A stretch of 32,153 nucleotides of DNA from Planctomycetota bacterium (lineage in GTDB: Bacteria > Planctomycetota > Phycisphaerae > Sedimentisphaerales > Anaerobacaceae): NCBI GenBank assembly GCA_023481165.1, contig JAMCWO010000029.1, positions 1 to 32,153 of the forward strand, given 5' to 3'. The position numbers and the translations under genes were made by a program. The number at the start of each line of letters is the position of its first letter. Position 1 is the first letter of the stretch. The notes beneath the pieces were generated by a model. That model saw only the letters and a list, made by a program, of their open reading frames with translations. It was not told the origin of the DNA and did no database searches. Positions 32,010-32,153 of this stretch are shown one piece after another.

Positions 32010-32153
32010 TCATCCGGTTTTCCTCCGCAGAGCTTGCCGTAGTTCCTGTCGGGGCTTGTTGAGACGGTCGTATTCCTTGGGTCGGCGCTTCACCGCGCGG
32101 GGTTCGAGGCGGCCGGGACGGTACGGGAGCGTATCGTGGGCGATCCATTCCAG
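32010..32153 (-). mobile_element. C-terminal end of an IS4-like transposase (cut by window edge)
   Basis: On the minus strand 47 codons are open from the edge to TGA at 32012-32010. The residues include LPYRPGRLEPRAVKRRPKEY and end in LRRKTG. The RPGR-EPRAVKRRPK block is a hallmark of the C-terminus of IS4-family transposases as I know them. The frame was too short to be listed as a full gene. Terminal inverted repeats were not found, because most of the element is outside the window. Confidence 0.7.

Overview
The window looks like a GC-rich (clearly above 60% by eye) bacterial chromosome segment, most probably from a Planctomycetota genome or metagenome bin. This rests on combined gene content, not on a marker gene: a radical SAM sulfatase maturase with a C-terminal SEC-C motif, Tat-exported sugar-isomerase-like and deacetylase-like proteins, a secreted glycoside hydrolase with a C-terminal collagen-binding-like domain, a CYTH protein, a histidine kinase fused to a receiver, and an IS4-like transposase tail. 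I saw no rRNA, tRNA, CRISPR array or phage module.

Layout. 1-4.6 kb: a PAS-histidine kinase-receiver protein cut by the left edge, a DUF4056-like lipoprotein, a small DUF3996-like envelope protein, a cold-shock protein with a clear terminator, and a 69-aa hypothetical protein. 4.7-8.2 kb: bacterioferritin, a secreted SGNH hydrolase, two small hypothetical proteins and a CYTH phosphatase/cyclase-like protein. 8.2-12.4 kb (minus): a GNAT-PIG-L pair that is almost certainly co-translated, then the ribosome-associated GTPase BipA/TypA. 12.4-13.4 kb: a 1-kb island with no credible gene, built largely of short palindromic repeats. 13.4-16.6 kb (plus): hydroxypyruvate isomerase-like protein, a zinc-ribbon membrane protein and a dienelactone hydrolase. 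16.7-24.1 kb (minus): sulfatase maturase, quinol-type nitric oxide reductase, a complete TRAP transporter (dctP-dctQ-dctM, overlapping or abutting genes) and a small lipoprotein. 24.3-25.8 kb (plus): NUDIX hydrolase and an EamA/DMT permease in one operon. 26-32.2 kb: a Tat-exported deacetylase-like protein, an MBL-fold protein, an unassigned ORF, a secreted glycoside hydrolase, a small basic protein, a DEDD 3'-5' exonuclease and the end of a transposase at the right edge.

The genes are a mixed housekeeping and carbohydrate/stress set rather than one pathway. Detectable units are GNAT+PIG-L, dctPQM and NUDIX+EamA. NO reductase, bacterioferritin and the flavodiiron-like MBL protein would fit life with low oxygen and nitrosative stress, but they are not linked in operons.

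The strongest unexplained signal is not a gene. About nine families of short (28-132 bp) palindromic elements occupy most gene junctions, and most families occur at least twice here. Three copies lie inside open reading frames and are translated in frame: the HK-receiver linker, the DctQ N-terminus and the middle of the glycoside hydrolase. As I delimit them, their lengths are 66, 72 and 66 bp, all multiples of three. Separately, a 30-bp stretch of bipA recurs exactly, in inverted orientation and another reading frame, inside the isomerase gene about 1.3 kb away.
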